A stretch of DNA of 64,000 bases, taken from Polaribacter glomeratus. GTDB lineage: Bacteria; Bacteroidota; Bacteroidia; Flavobacteriales; Flavobacteriaceae. Shown one piece after another: positions 35,573 through 44,165 of the stretch. The notes beneath the pieces were generated by a model that searched no databases, was not told the origin of the DNA, and saw nothing but the letters and a program-made list of their open reading frames with translations. The position numbers and the translations under genes are program-made. The DNA lies in NCBI RefSeq assembly GCF_002954665.1, contig NZ_MSCM01000002.1:1026767-1090766 (forward strand), read 5' to 3'. Numbering within the stretch: the first letter of the stretch is position 1; each line of letters begins with the position of its first letter.

Positions 35573-37258
35573 TTATCCACCCCAAGAATCACGCAATCCA
35601 ACAGTTTTGTTGAATACTAAATTATCGGCAGTAGCATCATTATCAACATTAAAATAACCTAAACGTTGAAACTGAAAACGTTCGCCAATTTCTGCAGATT
35701 GCAAACTTGGTTCAACAAAAGCAGTAATGATTTCTAAAGAATTTGGGTTTATAAACTCCATATAGTCTTTATCTTTATGCGAATCTGGCGCTTCGTCTAA
35801 AAATAATCTATCATAAGCTCTTACTTCTGCTCTTATAGCATGTTTTACAGAAACCCAATGCAAAGTACCTTTTACTTTTCGTTTGCTTTCTTCTGTGTCC
35901 ATTCCAGATTTTGTTAGCGGATCATAAGTACAGTAAATCACTGTAATTTCTCCGTTTTCATCTTTATCGCAGCTTGTTGCTTTAATAAAATAAGCATTTT
36001 TTAAACGAACTTCGCCGCCTAATTTTAATCTAAAGAACTTTTTATTAGCCTCCTCTTTAAAATCTTCACGTTCTATGTAAATTTCTCTAGAAAAAGGAAC
36101 TTCTCTGCTTCCAAAACCGTCTTCATAATCATTATATTCGGCTGTTAAAAACTCTTCTTTTCCTTCAGGATAATTGGTAATTATCACTTTTACAGGATCT
36201 AAAACACCCATTACTCTTTTAGCCGTTTTGTTTAAATCCTCACGAATTTTAAATTCTAAAAGTGCCACATCAATTACGTTTTCACGTTTAGAAACTCCAA
36301 CAGTTTCTACAAAGTTTTTAATAGATTCTGGCGTGTAACCACGTCTTCGTAAACCAGAAATTGTTGGCATTCTTGGGTCGTCCCAGCCAGAAACAATTCC
36401 GTTTTCAACTAAAGTCAACAATTTACGTTTGCTCATTATTGTGTAACTCAAATTCAAACGAGAAAATTCACGTTGTTTTGGTACAAGCGGAAACTCAGAT
36501 TTACTATAATCGTGCACATTGTCTTTAAACCAATCGTATAATTCTCTGTGAGGTTTAAACTCTAAAGAACACAAAGAATGCGAAATTTGTTCAATATAAT
36601 CACTTTCACCGTGCGTCCAATCGTACATTGGGTAAATGCACCAATCGTTGCCAGTTCTATGATGCGTTTTAAACATAATTCGATACATTAAAGGATCACG
36701 CAACAACATATTTGGCGAGCTCATATCAATTTTTGCACGCAATGTATGTTCACCCTCTTTAAATTTTCCGTCTTTCATGCCTTGAAATAATTCCAAGTTT
36801 TCTTCTACAGTACGATTTCTAAAAGGACTGTTTGATCCAACTTCTGTTGGCGTTCCTTTTTGAGCACGCATATCTTCCGAAGATTGAGAATCTACATACG
36901 CTTTTCCGTCTTTAACCATCAAAATTGCCCAATCGAACAATTGCTGAAAATAGTCTGAAGAATAACATTCATTTGCCCAAGAATAGCCCAACCAAGAAAT
37001 ATCATTCTTAATTGCATCTACATATTCTTGTTCTTCTTTTGCAGGATTTGTATCATCAAAACGCAAGTTTACAGGCGCATTATACTTTAAACCCAAACCA
37101 AAACTAATTCCAATTGCTTTTGTATGACCAATGTGCAAATATCCATTTGGTTCTGGTGGAAAACGAAAACGTAAATTTTCTTTTGGCATTCCGTTTGCCA
37201 AATCCTCTTCAATAATTTGCTCTAAAAAATTGAGCGATTTCTTCTCTTCAGACATCAT
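35573..37258 (-). CDS. glnS: Glutaminyl-tRNA synthetase
   Basis: 561 residues. The class I motif HIGH is in YLHIGHTKAIG and the KMSKS-type loop reads IMSKRKL. The N-terminal PPEPNGYLHIGH is diagnostic of Gln/GluRS, and the DWTHGESDYIEQISHS stretch and length fit GlnRS. It charges tRNA-Gln with glutamine, which means this organism does not need a transamidation route for that tRNA. Convergent on its left with nothing, divergent from the zinc-ribbon gene. Confidence 0.97.
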   Translation of the reverse strand: MMSEEKKSLNFLEQIIEEDLANGMPKENLRFRFPPEPNGYLHIGHTKAIGISFGLGLKYNAPVNLRFDDTNPAKEEQEYVDAIKNDISWLGYSWANECYSSDYFQQLFDWAILMVKDGKAYVDSQSSEDMRAQKGTPTEVGSNSPFRNRTVEENLELFQGMKDGKFKEGEHTLRAKIDMSSPNMLLRDPLMYRIMFKTHHRTGNDWCIYPMYDWTHGESDYIEQISHSLCSLEFKPHRELYDWFKDNVHDYSKSEFPLVPKQREFSRLNLSYTIMSKRKLLTLVENGIVSGWDDPRMPTISGLRRRGYTPESIKNFVETVGVSKRENVIDVALLEFKIREDLNKTAKRVMGVLDPVKVIITNYPEGKEEFLTAEYNDYEDGFGSREVPFSREIYIEREDFKEEANKKFFRLKLGGEVRLKNAYFIKATSCDKDENGEITVIYCTYDPLTKSGMDTEESKRKVKGTLHWVSVKHAIRAEVRAYDRLFLDEAPDSHKDKDYMEFINPNSLEIITAFVEPSLQSAEIGERFQFQRLGYFNVDNDATADNLVFNKTVGLRDSWGG

Positions 37259-37366
37259 TTTATACGAAAAAATTAAGGTGCAAAATTACATATTTTTATG
37301 CAGTCACCTTCTTCAATTTGTAACAAATTCGTAAATTAAGACTCTAATAAGGAAACACTAGAAACT

Positions 37367-37579
37367 ATGAGCGATAAAATACGAAATTATACCTGTCCAA
37401 AATGCGAGAATAAAACCTATAAAGTTGGAGAATTAAGAGCAACAGGAGGTTTTTTCTCAAAAATTTTTGATATCCAAAATCAAAAATATACCAGCGTAAC
37501 CTGCGAACGTTGCACATACACAGAATTTTACAAGACCAAAACAAGCGGAATTAGCAATGTTTTTGACTTTTTCACCTAG
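37367..37579 (+). CDS. Small zinc-ribbon protein
   Basis: 70 residues. Two CxxC knuckles (CPKC and CERC) about 40 residues apart make a zinc ribbon. The sequence TYKVGELRATGGFFSKIFDI matches a group of short bacterial zinc-ribbon proteins annotated as nucleic-acid binding. Function is unknown. The gene diverges from glnS. Confidence 0.8.
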   Translation: MSDKIRNYTCPKCENKTYKVGELRATGGFFSKIFDIQNQKYTSVTCERCTYTEFYKTKTSGISNVFDFFT

Positions 37580-37632
37580 TAATTCTAATTTTTAGCGATA
37601 TTTTATCCGTGAGAAGGGTAGTTTATTTTTAA

Positions 37633-37745
37633 TTTGGGCGTTTCCTTGCAGGTCGCGCTTTCCGTTCTATCTTTTTAGTTCTTTTTTTTTCAACTTCGTT
37701 CAAAAAAAGAACTAAAAAGGATGCCACTGCAATCGCTAACGCGAG
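37633..37745. repeat. Structured intergenic repeat with a perfect 17-bp stem
   Basis: The stem TTTTTAGTTCTTTTTTT (37672-37688) pairs perfectly with 37701-37717 around a 12-base loop. It is flanked by GC-richer segments GGGCGTTTCCTTGCAGG and GATGCCACTGCAATCGC. I recall near-identical blocks between genes in many flavobacterial genomes, so this looks like a dispersed repeat rather than a simple terminator. That recollection was not checked. Confidence 0.6.
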
Positions 37746-37813
37746 CATTTTTAGCCGTTAAAGTTTTCTAAAATCAAGTTTATTATTTGTTTTTTGTCGT
37801 ATTTTTGCAACTT

Positions 37814-38242
37814 ATGAAAGACGATGCTAAAAAACCAGATTTGGTTGTTTTTAACGAAGAAACTCAAAAATACGATGCTGCTTTAAAACCTTACGGAACA
37901 TCCGCAAGCTCACCGGTTATTAAACCAACAAATACAGCTACTTGGACGGCAGACGGCGTACGACGTGTAAATAAAATACTCAAAGGAAAATTTGACGAAG
38001 TCAAAAAAGAGTACGAATTATTAATGGAAAAATTTCAATATAATGACATGTTGTACAATGCTAAATTTGGTTTTGAACCAATTATAGGCGAAACATATCA
38101 TTTATATGTAAATAAAAAAGACGAATTATTTTTATCAATTATAGAACCTACCGAGTGGAATTTAGAGCACAAAGGATCGTTTAGATTAAACTCTGATAAA
38201 ATGTGGGAAAAGGTTGAGAATAGTATAACGCAAGAGGACTAA
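37814..38242 (+). CDS. DUF2452 protein
   Basis: 142 residues from ATG 37814; the frame is open further upstream, but those codons translate non-conserved sequence. The start MKDDAKKPDLVVFNEETQ and the block GFEPIIGETYHLY match the DUF2452 family, which is found across Bacteroidota and is uncharacterised. The last residues abut the folB start, so the two genes are coupled. Confidence 0.8.
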   Translation: MKDDAKKPDLVVFNEETQKYDAALKPYGTSASSPVIKPTNTATWTADGVRRVNKILKGKFDEVKKEYELLMEKFQYNDMLYNAKFGFEPIIGETYHLYVNKKDELFLSIIEPTEWNLEHKGSFRLNSDKMWEKVENSITQED

Positions 38243-38599
38243 ATGGGAATTATACAGGTAAATAATATAAAACTTTTTGCAAACCATGGTTGTTTAGACG
38301 AAGAAGCAAAAATTGGATCAGAATATAGAGTGGATGTAGAAGTAAAAGCCGATTTAAAAAAATCTGCTAAAACGGATGACTTAATAGACACGGTAGATTA
38401 TGTACATTTAAATTATATTGTAAAAGAAGAAATGGCAATTCGTTCTAAACTATTAGAAGAAGTGGCACAACGAATTTTAAATCGTTTTTTTAAAGAATTA
38501 AAAATGATTCAAAAAGCAACGGTTTCAGTGTCAAAAATAAACCCACCAATTGGCGGAAATGTAGAAGAAGTTGTTATAATTCTTACAAAAAAACGATAA
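38243..38599 (+). CDS. folB: Dihydroneopterin aldolase
   Basis: 118 residues. The N-terminus GIIQVNNIKLFANHGCLDEE and the end INPPIGGNVEEVVIILT are typical. It splits 7,8-dihydroneopterin in folate synthesis. The ATG directly follows the DUF2452 stop. The folate gene pabB lies elsewhere in the window, so there is no folate operon here. Confidence 0.95.
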   Translation: MGIIQVNNIKLFANHGCLDEEAKIGSEYRVDVEVKADLKKSAKTDDLIDTVDYVHLNYIVKEEMAIRSKLLEEVAQRILNRFFKELKMIQKATVSVSKINPPIGGNVEEVVIILTKKR

Positions 38600-38612
38600 A
38601 AGTAAAAAACAC

Positions 38613-38642
38613 TTGCAATACTTGTAAATTTGCGTAAATTTG
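38613..38642 (+). promoter_or_regulatory. Promoter of the tRNA-Cys gene
   Basis: TTG at 38613 is followed after 19 bp by TAAATTTG (38635-38642). A second TAAATTTG begins at 38625. The tRNA starts about 55 bp further on. Confidence 0.6.
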
Positions 38643-38696
38643 CAATCCTTAAAACAACGTTCTAAACTTTTTAGAAAATCGTTTTAAAATTTAAAA

Positions 38697-38767
38697 GGTG
38701 TCTTGGCCGAGTGGCTAGGCAATGGTTTGCAAAACCATCTACAGCGGTTCGAATCCGCTAGACACCT
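38697..38767 (+). tRNA. tRNA-Cys (GCA)
   Basis: 71 bases with a full cloverleaf: acceptor arms GGTGTCT/AGACACC, D-arm, anticodon loop TTGCAAA giving anticodon GCA, and TTCGAAT in the T-arm. The discriminator T73 is the cysteine identity base. CCA is not encoded, as is normal in this group. The 3' end doubles as the attachment site of the integrated element that follows. Confidence 0.95.
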
Positions 38768-38770
38768 CAA
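38759..38770 (+). repeat. attL of the integrated element (tRNA-Cys 3' end)
   Basis: TAGACACCTCAA is identical to 45613-45624. The match extends to 17 bp (38754-38770 against 45608-45624) with one mismatch. Confidence 0.75.
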
Positions 38771-38771
38771 T

Positions 38772-38814
38772 AAAAAACCTTAACAAGCTATTAATTAGCA
38801 AGTTGAGGTTTTTT
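38772..38814 (+). terminator. Terminator after tRNA-Cys
   Basis: The stem AAAAAACCTTAAC pairs with GTTGAGGTTTTTT (one G-T wobble), with a run of T. It is on the element side of attL, so the element carries a terminator for the tRNA. Confidence 0.7.
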
Positions 38815-38964
38815 TAGTTTAATATATGTACGATTTATGTATTGCCAGTAGTTTTAAGTTATTATTCTTATAAAAATTAACTTAAAAAATAAAGATGTTT
38901 TTAAGGCTTCATTTCGTGCATTTGTTACATTATTTTAAATATGAAAGTAATAATATTCTATTTT

Positions 38965-39612
38965 CTAAAAACTTTTTAACTGTTTTATACTTTTTGAAAC
39001 GATTGCTTCAATCTCAATAATTGTTTCTTTAGGTAACTTGTTAAAATCTTCATTTGATATTTTTAAGTTATTAATCTGAATGTAATTATTGACGTTTGTT
39101 GTATTGTTATTTGTAATTCCTGAAAGTTGAATAAAATGTTTTAACGCCGTAGGATTGTTATCTTGTATGCCTATTAGATAAAGTTTTTGTAAAGCGGACA
39201 TACTCATTATTTCGTTTGCTCCTTTTATCAATTTATTATGTTTAGTATTAATACCCTCTTTTAAATGATTGTAGATTGTTTGCCTTGATAATTTTGTTTT
39301 TTCAATAATAAAAGATTGATTAGGGAAATTACGATGTTCTAAAATGTAATTATGAATACAATTTGTGATTTTACTATTGTTTGCTTCATAGGTTGTATTT
39401 CTTATATCTTCTATAATTTTTTCATTTGATATAATAGAAATTAACATTTCTGTTAAAACATCATCTTTATAACTATCACTTAACCTTTTTGATAAACTTT
39501 GCCATAATTCATTTTGTTGGTTTGGGTTTTTATCGAAATACTCTTTTACTTCATTTACTGATTTTAAGTTTTCCATACTTGTAAACTTTTGTAATCTTTT
39601 TTCTTTTTTCAT
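38965..39612 (-). CDS. HTH-containing element protein of unknown function
   Basis: 215 residues. The middle has a helix-turn-helix-like segment (IEKTKLSRQTIYNHLKEG) and a following LQKLYLIGIQDNNPTALKHF, a pattern I associate with small terminase-like or DNA-binding phage proteins, but it is not firmly matched. The start overlaps the stop of the upstream Toprim-like gene by four bases (ATGA). It is the last gene of the element operon, next to the tRNA. Confidence 0.6.
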   Translation of the reverse strand: MKKEKRLQKFTSMENLKSVNEVKEYFDKNPNQQNELWQSLSKRLSDSYKDDVLTEMLISIISNEKIIEDIRNTTYEANNSKITNCIHNYILEHRNFPNQSFIIEKTKLSRQTIYNHLKEGINTKHNKLIKGANEIMSMSALQKLYLIGIQDNNPTALKHFIQLSGITNNNTTNVNNYIQINNLKISNEDFNKLPKETIIEIEAIVSKSIKQLKSF

Positions 39613-40706
39613 TTTGTTGTTTTAAAATAATAATCTGCTAAATCAAAACCATTATTAAAATTTGTTTGTTCTATTATGTTACTCACTTCTATTTTAAAGC
39701 CTTTTGTTTTTAACTCTTTTGCTTTGTTGCTCCAATTGTTAAATTCGCCTTTATCAGGAAATGCAAAACACTTTCTTTTTTTTAACGGCTCTAATACTTC
39801 AAATTTAAAATTGCTTTTACTACCAGTAGAAACCCAAATAAATTCAGGTAAAAAAATACTCATTATAATAGCGGTCTTTTCACTTTCAACAATAGCAATA
39901 CTTTTTTGACAGTCTTCATTTATAAGGTGCAAACCAAATAAGCATTGACAAAGGTTAAAATCAGGCTCTTTAATCGCTTTATGTAACCAGTTAATATGAT
40001 TGTAAGGTTCTTTTATCCTTTTGCCTGTAACCTTATCATAAAGCATAATCTTTGCACCTCTTATTTGTCCTTTATCATCTATTTGCCAAAAAATAGTTGA
40101 TTGTTGCCAACAATAATTTGAGCCAGTTAGATAATAATTAGAGACTGCTTTATCAACCTCATCAAATGTGAAATTGTCAAGTAAAAAAGTAGTTAGATTG
40201 TCAAATTTTTGATTGTCTTTATATTCCTTAATTATTTTATCTTGAAGCTTCAATCTGTGAAAACTTGACTTTAATTGTTGAGGTTCTTTTATGGTTTTGA
40301 CTTCATTAAAAGTACAAACCTCATCAGTATTAAAATACTTACTTTCATTATTCAAATAATTGATTGTAGAGGTTTTTAAATACCATTCAGAAATATAACA
40401 ACGACCTTTTTGTTGCTCTAATATTTGCGACTTTGGTATAATAGAAATAATGCCGTTTACATCAACTAATTTAAAAGCTTTATTACTTATGTCCTGTAAG
40501 GTTAAAAAGGGTATTAAAAACCCTCTTTTACCTTTTGGTGGTGCTTTGTGATAATTACAGTTTTGCTCCCTATCACATCTGCCAAAATCAGTAGTTAAGT
40601 AATTACCAGTTTCTGTATTAACGTAATAAACAAACGTATTTTTATTACAGTTAGGGCAAAGGTTCTTTTTACTACTTTTATCTAATGAATATTTAAAAGT
40701 TTCCAT
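39609..40706 (-). CDS. DUF6371 protein with N-terminal zinc ribbon and Toprim-like domain
   Basis: About 365 residues from ATG 40706; a start at 40736 would extend the overlap with the primase gene to 44 bp. An N-terminal zinc ribbon (LCPNCNKNTF, then GRCDREQNC) is followed by a Toprim-like core with SIAIVESEKTAIIMS and CFAFPDKGEFNNW, the two acidic motifs of Toprim. This resembles the primase/recombination partner seen beside D5-type helicases in Bacteroidota elements. It likely acts in element replication. Confidence 0.72.
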   Translation of the reverse strand: METFKYSLDKSSKKNLCPNCNKNTFVYYVNTETGNYLTTDFGRCDREQNCNYHKAPPKGKRGFLIPFLTLQDISNKAFKLVDVNGIISIIPKSQILEQQKGRCYISEWYLKTSTINYLNNESKYFNTDEVCTFNEVKTIKEPQQLKSSFHRLKLQDKIIKEYKDNQKFDNLTTFLLDNFTFDEVDKAVSNYYLTGSNYCWQQSTIFWQIDDKGQIRGAKIMLYDKVTGKRIKEPYNHINWLHKAIKEPDFNLCQCLFGLHLINEDCQKSIAIVESEKTAIIMSIFLPEFIWVSTGSKSNFKFEVLEPLKKRKCFAFPDKGEFNNWSNKAKELKTKGFKIEVSNIIEQTNFNNGFDLADYYFKTTK

Positions 40707-42279
40707 TTGATAAATGATTTTTGTTAGTAGAAACATAAGCTACATTTCCTATACTTTTACGCTCAACTATTATTTTGAAATGTCGTAAACGTTTCATAAA
40801 ATTAGATTTGTTTACATTTCTGAAACCGTCTTCAATACAATAATCTTTATATTGATAGTATAATTCTTTTACAGTAGTGTAATCAGTAGAAGTTTTATAT
40901 TCAAGGTCTTCAATAAACATTTTAACGCTGTCGCTTTGCTTTTCGTAATCGTTTCGAGCGTTATCGACTGCCAAACATTTACTGAATTTCTTTTGCTTTA
41001 AAACCCATTCAAGTCCTGATAAAATCCAATTAAAAACCCCTGATAACTCATTGTTAATTATCTTATTTGCGAGTTCTTTATCTTGTTTGTTTTCAGGTAT
41101 AGTAACATCAAAACCTATAATTAAAAAACGTCTAAAAAATGCGTTGGTATGCTCTACTTCTTTTGGTAAATCGTTACAGTTAAAAATAAGTTTTGCGTAC
41201 TCATTTAAAATAAAAGGTTCGCCATAAGGTAAACGTGCTTCAATTGGTTCGCCTGATGCCATTTGTTTAAAGATATCGGTTTCAAGTTTACCATTTATTT
41301 CTGATGCGTAATTGACTAATTTATTTGCAATTTTTGCCCTAAAATAGCCATTATCATTTGTTAAGCTTTGCAAAGAGTAATTACTTACATTTTCAGTTCC
41401 TAAAAGGGCGTTTATTATTTCAAAGAAAACAGATTTTCCATTCGCTCCAGTTCCGTATAAAATAAGCATCTTTTCAAGCTTCAAAACGCTTGGCTTTATA
41501 AAAATGTATCCGCAATATTCTGCAAATATTCTTTGCTTATCTACATCAGGTAAAACCTCATCTAAATACTTTTGAAATAAAGGTGCTTTTGCATCAGGTT
41601 CGTACTCAAAAGGTAGCTGATGCGTTAAAAAATCATTTCTATTAAATGCTCTTAATTCTCTTTTTGTAGGTGTTATTTCAAACGTGCCATTTTCTAAATT
41701 AATTAATACATTCTTTTTGTTTGTCTTTGGTGTTGGTAAATAAGCATCTGCCATAAACTGTTTAAATAACTCATCTTTAAAAGTATGTATTTTGCCTTGA
41801 AATTTCTCAACTCCAAACTTTAAAGAAACACTACCTAAAAAAGATTGAAAACTCTCTTTGTTTATTTCGCTCCAGTAACTACCATTATACAAATAAATAA
41901 AACCGTTCTTTTTGCATAAACCCCAGTTGTTTGCTTTGGCTATTCTAAGAAGTTGCTCAATACAAAGTACTAAATAATGATTTTTTGTAAGCTTGTAACT
42001 GTTAAGGCGTTTGTTGAGTTTTTTATATTTCTCAAATTCTGCTTTATTGTCTTTGTTATAAGTTCCGTCTTCATTGAAGACAAATTCTTTTAAGTTTTCA
42101 ATTTGCTTTTTTACGGTTTCAATATCAGGAAACGCTAATATTTGAAAGTCAATTTTATTGATACTTTTAGAAAGTTCCTGTAAAATGTCATCAGTCGTTT
42201 TTTCTGTATGTTCAAAGTTTTCTGAAAGCTTTATAATATCTGTTTTAATCAACTCTTTTAAATTTTCTTTGTTAGTCAT
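40693..42279 (-). CDS. D5/P4-type primase-helicase (DUF5906-like)
   Basis: About 528 residues from ATG 42279, which is chosen over a TTG at 42288 because it forms the natural overlap with the small gene before it (ATGACTAA). The Walker A motif GTGANGKSVFFEII and the segment LIFNCNDLPKEVE identify a superfamily-3 helicase of the phage/plasmid primase type. The C-terminus looks like a winged-helix primase-associated domain (TTVKELYYQYKDYCIEDGF). Such proteins start replication of satellites and plasmids. Confidence 0.9.
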   Translation of the reverse strand: MTNKENLKELIKTDIIKLSENFEHTEKTTDDILQELSKSINKIDFQILAFPDIETVKKQIENLKEFVFNEDGTYNKDNKAEFEKYKKLNKRLNSYKLTKNHYLVLCIEQLLRIAKANNWGLCKKNGFIYLYNGSYWSEINKESFQSFLGSVSLKFGVEKFQGKIHTFKDELFKQFMADAYLPTPKTNKKNVLINLENGTFEITPTKRELRAFNRNDFLTHQLPFEYEPDAKAPLFQKYLDEVLPDVDKQRIFAEYCGYIFIKPSVLKLEKMLILYGTGANGKSVFFEIINALLGTENVSNYSLQSLTNDNGYFRAKIANKLVNYASEINGKLETDIFKQMASGEPIEARLPYGEPFILNEYAKLIFNCNDLPKEVEHTNAFFRRFLIIGFDVTIPENKQDKELANKIINNELSGVFNWILSGLEWVLKQKKFSKCLAVDNARNDYEKQSDSVKMFIEDLEYKTSTDYTTVKELYYQYKDYCIEDGFRNVNKSNFMKRLRHFKIIVERKSIGNVAYVSTNKNHLSNGNF

Positions 42280-42553
42280 TACTTTCAAATTTTAAAGGTT
42301 TATCAAAACTTAAAACGCCGTTTTTAATGGTTGCTTTATAGTGTTTACCTTGACTTGTTTCTCTTACAGTTCCGCTTTTGCTTTTTATCCAAACTTTATG
42401 ACAGATTAAAATAATTTGTTCAGGTTCTAAAATTTCGTTTTTTATTACGGTTTCGTAAAAGTCAAAATTTGTTATTATTTCGTTATCTTTACTTTGCTTA
42501 TAACCATTAAAAATAAGGCTATGTTTCTTTTGTGTATTCGTAGTCTTATTTAT
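42272..42553 (-). CDS. Small element protein with no ATG start (ATA at the expected position)
   Basis: An open frame of ~93 codons (INKTTNTQKKHSLIFNGYKQ to LSFDKPLKFESND) lies between the excisionase-like gene and the primase gene. Its end overlaps the primase ATG by eight bases. The start position holds ATA inside ATAA, which also forms the stop TAA of the gene before. An ATGA overlap would have given both a TGA stop and an ATG start, so a single G-to-A change seems to have removed the start. It may use ATA weakly or be newly inactivated. No family is recognised. Confidence 0.5.
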   Translation of the reverse strand: MNKTTNTQKKHSLIFNGYKQSKDNEIITNFDFYETVIKNEILEPEQIILICHKVWIKSKSGTVRETSQGKHYKATIKNGVLSFDKPLKFESND

Positions 42554-42834
42554 TTTTTAAGTGGTTGTAAACTCTCTAAAATCTCACTACGTTTATAGTA
42601 GTTCTTATTAGCAAATTTGTAAACGATAATTTTTTTGCTATTCTGCCAATGCCATAAAGTAGTTGGATTGATTTGTAGAAGTTCTAAAACTTGCTCCCTT
42701 GTCATCAAATCTTCTTTAGCGGTTTGATTGTTGGATTCTTTTTTAAAGTCTTCTAATAGACTTTTAACGCCGTCTTTGATTAACTCGGTTAACCTTTCAG
42801 GACTTACATTTTGTAGTATTATTGAATTGTTCAT
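42550..42834 (-). CDS. Excisionase-like helix-turn-helix protein
   Basis: 94 residues. The C-terminal half (MTREQVLELLQINPTTLWHW, then KFANKNYYKRSEIL) is a MerR-like HTH_17 domain typical of excisionases and of regulators in integrative elements. The N-terminal half is a short helical stretch. The tightly packed downstream gene overlaps its stop. It likely directs excision of the element or controls its operon. Confidence 0.8.
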   Translation of the reverse strand: MNNSIILQNVSPERLTELIKDGVKSLLEDFKKESNNQTAKEDLMTREQVLELLQINPTTLWHWQNSKKIIVYKFANKNYYKRSEILESLQPLKK

Positions 42835-42922
42835 ACATCAAAAGTATAAACAAAATCAATCTAAATCATTGATATACAGTTGCTTGAAGTTGTCTAACAA
42901 TTTGAAACAACTAAACAACTGT

Positions 42923-44101
42923 TTATTTGATTGTTTTAGTTAGTTTATCTTTAATATTAGTATAAATGCTATCTTTTTCAAAAAGACGAATATTTATTTT
43001 AACATCATCAAAATATTTATTTATTCCTTGCATTTTTATACTATTGTTAGTTAAGGTTTCTACAAAATGCTTTCTACTGTCATTTTTACTGTTAAGAGAA
43101 TAATTTATCAAATTAAATTCCTTGTCTAACAAATAAATAAGATATGCCATTTTTTTACCTTTATAATCTTTAAAGTCATTTTGTAAGGTTTCTATTACTT
43201 TACTACTTACATCAGAATTAAAAAAGTCTTTTAAGGTCTTTTTAACCTCATTAGGTTTATTATTTTCGATTTGTTGAGGTTCTTTGTCTTCAATTTTGTC
43301 TAACTCTTTTAATTTTTCATTTAAAAATTCAGAATATTTTTTACTGTATTTGAGTTGATTTTCTTTGCTCTTAAATGTGTAATGTTTATTTTTTTCTATA
43401 AAATCTGTTAAGCCATTTATTAGGCTTTTTAATTTTTTAAATTCTAAGACTATGAATTCTTTTGTTACCCATACGTTACTAAACATCAGTTTAGATTTTT
43501 CTTTCTCACTTTTTAGATACTCTGCAAGTGCAAAATCATAATATTTAGGAATTAAATCAGGACAATTAACTGGGAATTTTAAATTGTCTGTTGTCAAATA
43601 TATTTTACTAAAAAACTCTTTACCTGAATAAAGTTTATTTTCAGAACCTGAATAATAAAAATTTCCCTCATTACATGGTAGCGTGTAATCTTTTTTTTCA
43701 TCTACATAGACAAATATCTGTTTTATAGTATCTTCTATAAATTCAATATCTGAATAGCTTAAATGTCCTGTAAATTGTTGATTTGTAATAAATAATAAAG
43801 GTGTTTTAAAGTCATTAGGTTTTAAAAAATCAATATCTTTTTGAATATCTTTAGTATCTACGTTTTCTGTTTTTTGCTTTGACAAAATCCAATAGAGTTC
43901 TTTTTTTCTCTCATAATAAAGTTTTAAAATACTCTCTTTTATATTTTCAATTACTATGTTGCAATTGTCATAAAACTCAACTAAACTAACAAAATTATCT
44001 CTTTCGGCTAATTGTTGATGTTTAATTAAATGAAGCTTTAGTGTTTCAGGATTTTTAAAATAACCTGATAACATCATATTTAAATAGTTTATCGTATTCA
44101 T
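42923..44101 (-). CDS. Element protein of unknown function
   Basis: 392 residues, largely helical and rich in Lys/Asn. I recognise no domain with confidence. Some features (helical stretches followed by SDIEFIEDTIKQIFVYVDEK) recall RteC-type regulators of Bacteroides elements, but the match is too loose to claim. It lies between the integrase and the excisionase-like gene. Confidence 0.7.
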   Translation of the reverse strand: MNTINYLNMMLSGYFKNPETLKLHLIKHQQLAERDNFVSLVEFYDNCNIVIENIKESILKLYYERKKELYWILSKQKTENVDTKDIQKDIDFLKPNDFKTPLLFITNQQFTGHLSYSDIEFIEDTIKQIFVYVDEKKDYTLPCNEGNFYYSGSENKLYSGKEFFSKIYLTTDNLKFPVNCPDLIPKYYDFALAEYLKSEKEKSKLMFSNVWVTKEFIVLEFKKLKSLINGLTDFIEKNKHYTFKSKENQLKYSKKYSEFLNEKLKELDKIEDKEPQQIENNKPNEVKKTLKDFFNSDVSSKVIETLQNDFKDYKGKKMAYLIYLLDKEFNLINYSLNSKNDSRKHFVETLTNNSIKMQGINKYFDDVKINIRLFEKDSIYTNIKDKLTKTIK

Positions 44102-44165
44102 TGCAATTTGTTTTAATGTAAGAAATGTACGAAATGCACATCAAAAAACAACTTTATTTTTATGG

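Noticed and set aside
42923-44101. RteC-type regulator
   Set aside because: Only loose helical similarity; no diagnostic motif could be aligned, so it is left as unknown.
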